64,000 nucleotides of DNA from Chryseobacterium sp. YIM B08800 (lineage in GTDB: Bacteria; Bacteroidota; Bacteroidia; Flavobacteriales; Weeksellaceae). Shown in pieces: positions 62,102-64,000 of the stretch. Made by a program: the position numbers and the translations under genes. Numbering within the stretch: the stretch's first letter is position 1; each line of letters starts with the position of its first letter. The stretch spans positions 31,900 to 95,899 of the forward strand of contig NZ_JAPDKN010000006.1 in the NCBI RefSeq assembly GCF_026163565.1, in the 5' to 3' direction. The notes under the pieces are model-generated. The model did no database searches. It was given only the letters and a program-made list of their open reading frames with translations, and was not told the origin of the DNA.

Positions 62102-63565
62102 TTAAAGTTCTTTTCTAAGTCTTGCAACCGGAATATTGAGTTGTTCACGATACTTTGCAATAGTTCGTCTTGCAATATTGTATCCCTGTTCTTTTAGAAT
62201 TACCACTAAAGCATCATCTGTTAAAGGTTTTCTTTTATTCTCTTTGCTGATTACTTCCTGAAGATGATTTTTAATTTCTTTTGTAGAAACTTCTTCACCA
62301 TCGTCATTGGTTAAGCTGTCAGAAAACAAATCCTTAAGGTAAAGAATTCCGTTTGGTGTATCTGCATACTTACTTTTAACTACTCTTGAAATCGTTGAGA
62401 TATCAAAACCTGTAATATCGGCAATATCTTTTAAAATCATCGGCTTTAACGACTTCTCATCACCTGTGATAAAATAATTGTGCTGGAATTTAACAATCGC
62501 ATTGATTGTTTGTAGCAAAGTATTCTGACGTTGGTTAATAGCATCGATATACCATTTTGCAGCATCTAATTTTTGTTTAATAAAAAGTGCAGCCTGTTTA
62601 TGCTCTGATGACTTTTTATCGTGAGAATAAGTAGTTAAAATATCTTTATATTCTTCAGAAACCCTTAAAGTAGGTGCATTTTTGCTGTTAAGCATTGGGA
62701 TAACCTGTCCATCTTTCACTTGTATTACAAAATCCGGAATAATTTCCTGATTGATTGTAATGGTTTGTGTATCGAAGTTTCCGCCTACTTTTGGAGACAA
62801 TTTTGAAATTTCATCTAAAGCATCCTTCAAATCCTCCTCTTCAATATCATATTTCTGAATAATTTTATTGTAATGCTTGTTGGTAAGCGCATCAAATTGG
62901 TGTCTCAAAATATTGGCAGCTAAAGAAACCGCTTTATCAGAACTGATTTTTTTCTCAATCTGAAGTAAAAGACACTCCTGCAAACCTCTTGCTCCAACAC
63001 CCGATGGATCTAGTTTCTGAATATAGTTTTCAAGGATATCTTCAACTTTCTCTTTGGTCGTATAAATCCCTTGTGAAAAAGCTAAATCATCAACAATCGC
63101 CTTTATTTCTCTTCTCAAATAACCGTCGGTATCTAAATTACCAATAATGTATTCAGCAATTTTTAGATCTTCATCATTGATGTTGACAAGGTTTATTTGC
63201 TCCATTAGATAGTCATACAACGACTGTCCTTCAGTAAGGAGGCTTTCATTATCAAAATCTTCATCATCCGCAGAATAGTTACTTGAAGCCGTTTTATAGC
63301 TTGGTTCATCATCATACAGATATTCGTTGACGTCGAAATCGGTTTCTATACTTTCCGTACCTTCACTTTCATAGCTTTCATCTAAAGTAGAGTATTCATC
63401 TTCTTTAGATTCTTCTTTTGCCACTTCCAGTGCCGGATTTTCTTCAAGTTCTCTTTCGAGTTCTTCCTCAAACTCCAAAGTATGAAGCTGAATCAACTTC
63501 ATCAGCTGAATCTGCTGAGGAGCAAGTTTCTGTCCTAATTTAAGTTGTAAATGTTGTTTTAGCAT
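62102..63565 (-). CDS. rpoN: RNA polymerase sigma-54 factor
   Basis: The 487-aa protein has region I rich in Gln/Leu (MLKQHLQLKLGQKLAPQQIQLMKLIQL), an acidic region II with many Glu/Asp/Tyr (about 50-110), the core-binding domain, the HTH (KDIADITGFDISTISRVVKSKYADTPNGI) and the RpoN box ARRTIAKYREQL near the C-terminus. It needs enhancer-binding activators for transcription from -24/-12 promoters; none is encoded in the window. Confidence 0.97.
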   Translation of the reverse strand: MLKQHLQLKLGQKLAPQQIQLMKLIQLHTLEFEEELERELEENPALEVAKEESKEDEYSTLDESYESEGTESIETDFDVNEYLYDDEPSYKTASSNYSADDEDFDNESLLTEGQSLYDYLMEQINLVNINDEDLKIAEYIIGNLDTDGYLRREIKAIVDDLAFSQGIYTTKEKVEDILENYIQKLDPSGVGARGLQECLLLQIEKKISSDKAVSLAANILRHQFDALTNKHYNKIIQKYDIEEEDLKDALDEISKLSPKVGGNFDTQTITINQEIIPDFVIQVKDGQVIPMLNSKNAPTLRVSEEYKDILTTYSHDKKSSEHKQAALFIKQKLDAAKWYIDAINQRQNTLLQTINAIVKFQHNYFITGDEKSLKPMILKDIADITGFDISTISRVVKSKYADTPNGILYLKDLFSDSLTNDDGEEVSTKEIKNHLQEVISKENKRKPLTDDALVVILKEQGYNIARRTIAKYREQLNIPVARLRKEL

Positions 63566-64000
63566 ATTCTACTTTGTGTTTGTTAACATAACATCTACGA
63601 ATTTAATACTTTTTTTTCGAAAAAATCATCATTAGCACGATTTTTGTAGTATAAAATTTACAAAGCCAATACATAATGTGTTGGCATTTATTTTTTGTGT
63701 GGTATTGAAAAAAATTTAGTCTAATAAATATATTTCTTAGGAGCTTGTTCCGGCTATCCGCTATTACTCCTCACGCCGTTGCTTTTCCATCTCTAAATCC
63801 CTCCAACTCTCCAACTCAAGTTCCGGGGTAACCGCTTCTATCCGGGCTAGGAAATTCGGCATACAATAAAGATGGAATATAAACAGAGTTTTTAGTAATT
63901 TTTTCATTCGAATATTCATCAAATTTTCCCAGATTATAGATTGGAATTATTACTGTGAAGTGTACGATAACAAAAAAAATCTACAAAAAAATAGAAACTA
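63566..64000. other. Spacer upstream of rpoN with a degenerate repeat and a 51-codon frame
   Basis: 63737-63850 resembles a dispersed flavobacterial repeat (minus: TAGCCCGGATAGAAGCGGTT near one end and GCGGATAGCCGGAACAAGC at the other). A minus-strand frame 63919-63764 (51 codons, MNIRMKKLLKTLFIFHLYC onward) reads through it. The N-terminus looks like a short signal sequence, but the C-terminal half is translated repeat, so it is more likely a chance frame than a gene. Confidence 0.4.

Noticed and set aside
1..64000. Insertion sequences, prophage, integrase or tRNA genes
   Set aside because: No transposase, integrase, phage structural gene or tRNA cloverleaf was recognised by reading; small dispersed repeats are the only mobile-looking DNA.

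Overview
The window looks like chromosomal DNA of a flavobacterium, most likely Chryseobacterium or a close Weeksellaceae relative. The base composition is AT-rich. Promoters carry the Bacteroidetes -7 box TAnnTTTG. There is a type IX secretion (T9SS) C-terminal sorting domain, a small PID-CTERM-like protein and a bacterial RNase P RNA. The genus is an inference from protein families and gene order; no 16S gene is present.

Positions 1-28616 are a polysaccharide region transcribed entirely on the minus strand. A promoter at 28648-28655 drives a long Wzy-type locus. In transcription order it holds a PglF/CapD-like dehydratase, Wza, Wzc, a UDP-sugar dehydrogenase, WecB, a hexapeptide acyltransferase, Wzx, an acyltransferase-3, a GT4, Wzy, three more GT4s, FnlA/CapE, a WxcM-like cupin, CapF/FnlB, FnlC, WbuB, PglC, PglD and PglE. 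A hairpin terminator lies at 3607-3639. Together the enzymes predict a glycan started on undecaprenyl phosphate with a bacillosamine-type sugar (PglF, PglE, PglD, PglC), then L-FucNAc (FnlA, FnlB, FnlC, WbuB), then an N-acetyl-hexosaminuronic acid. Beyond the terminator a second set begins: a sugar transferase, a second Wzc and the start of a second flippase that leaves the window.

Positions 28880-32868 hold a large T9SS-secreted surface protein with its small PID-CTERM-like partner, then recX. Positions 32870-35790 hold glyA and a short ars operon (arsR, DUF6428, arsC) without an efflux pump. Positions 36169-42765 hold a small unknown gene, a serine beta-lactamase-like hydrolase and a MacAB-type export operon. 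Positions 43045-47152 hold nrdB and nrdA, separated by a small monooxygenase-like gene between long direct repeats. Positions 47163-56794 hold a membrane protein/XRE pair with twin operators, assorted housekeeping and unknown genes, rbsK, a GIY-YIG gene inside a 23-bp inverted repeat, and valS. Positions 56835-63565 hold a DUF1573 protein, a PPK2 kinase, rnpB, an ECF sigma/membrane protein pair, an acyl-CoA synthetase and rpoN.

The most striking layer is non-coding. Many spacers, and parts of some coding sequences, consist of degenerate repeats with a strict 7-bp period whose word differs from place to place. In the sugar operon these arrays begin at stop codons and bracket two four-helix-bundle (S23-type) genes and a possible remnant of a third. 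A separate modular repeat family (leader GTTAGTATTAG followed by TGTCA and variable tails) surrounds the GIY-YIG gene and the small gene that splits the nrd pair.
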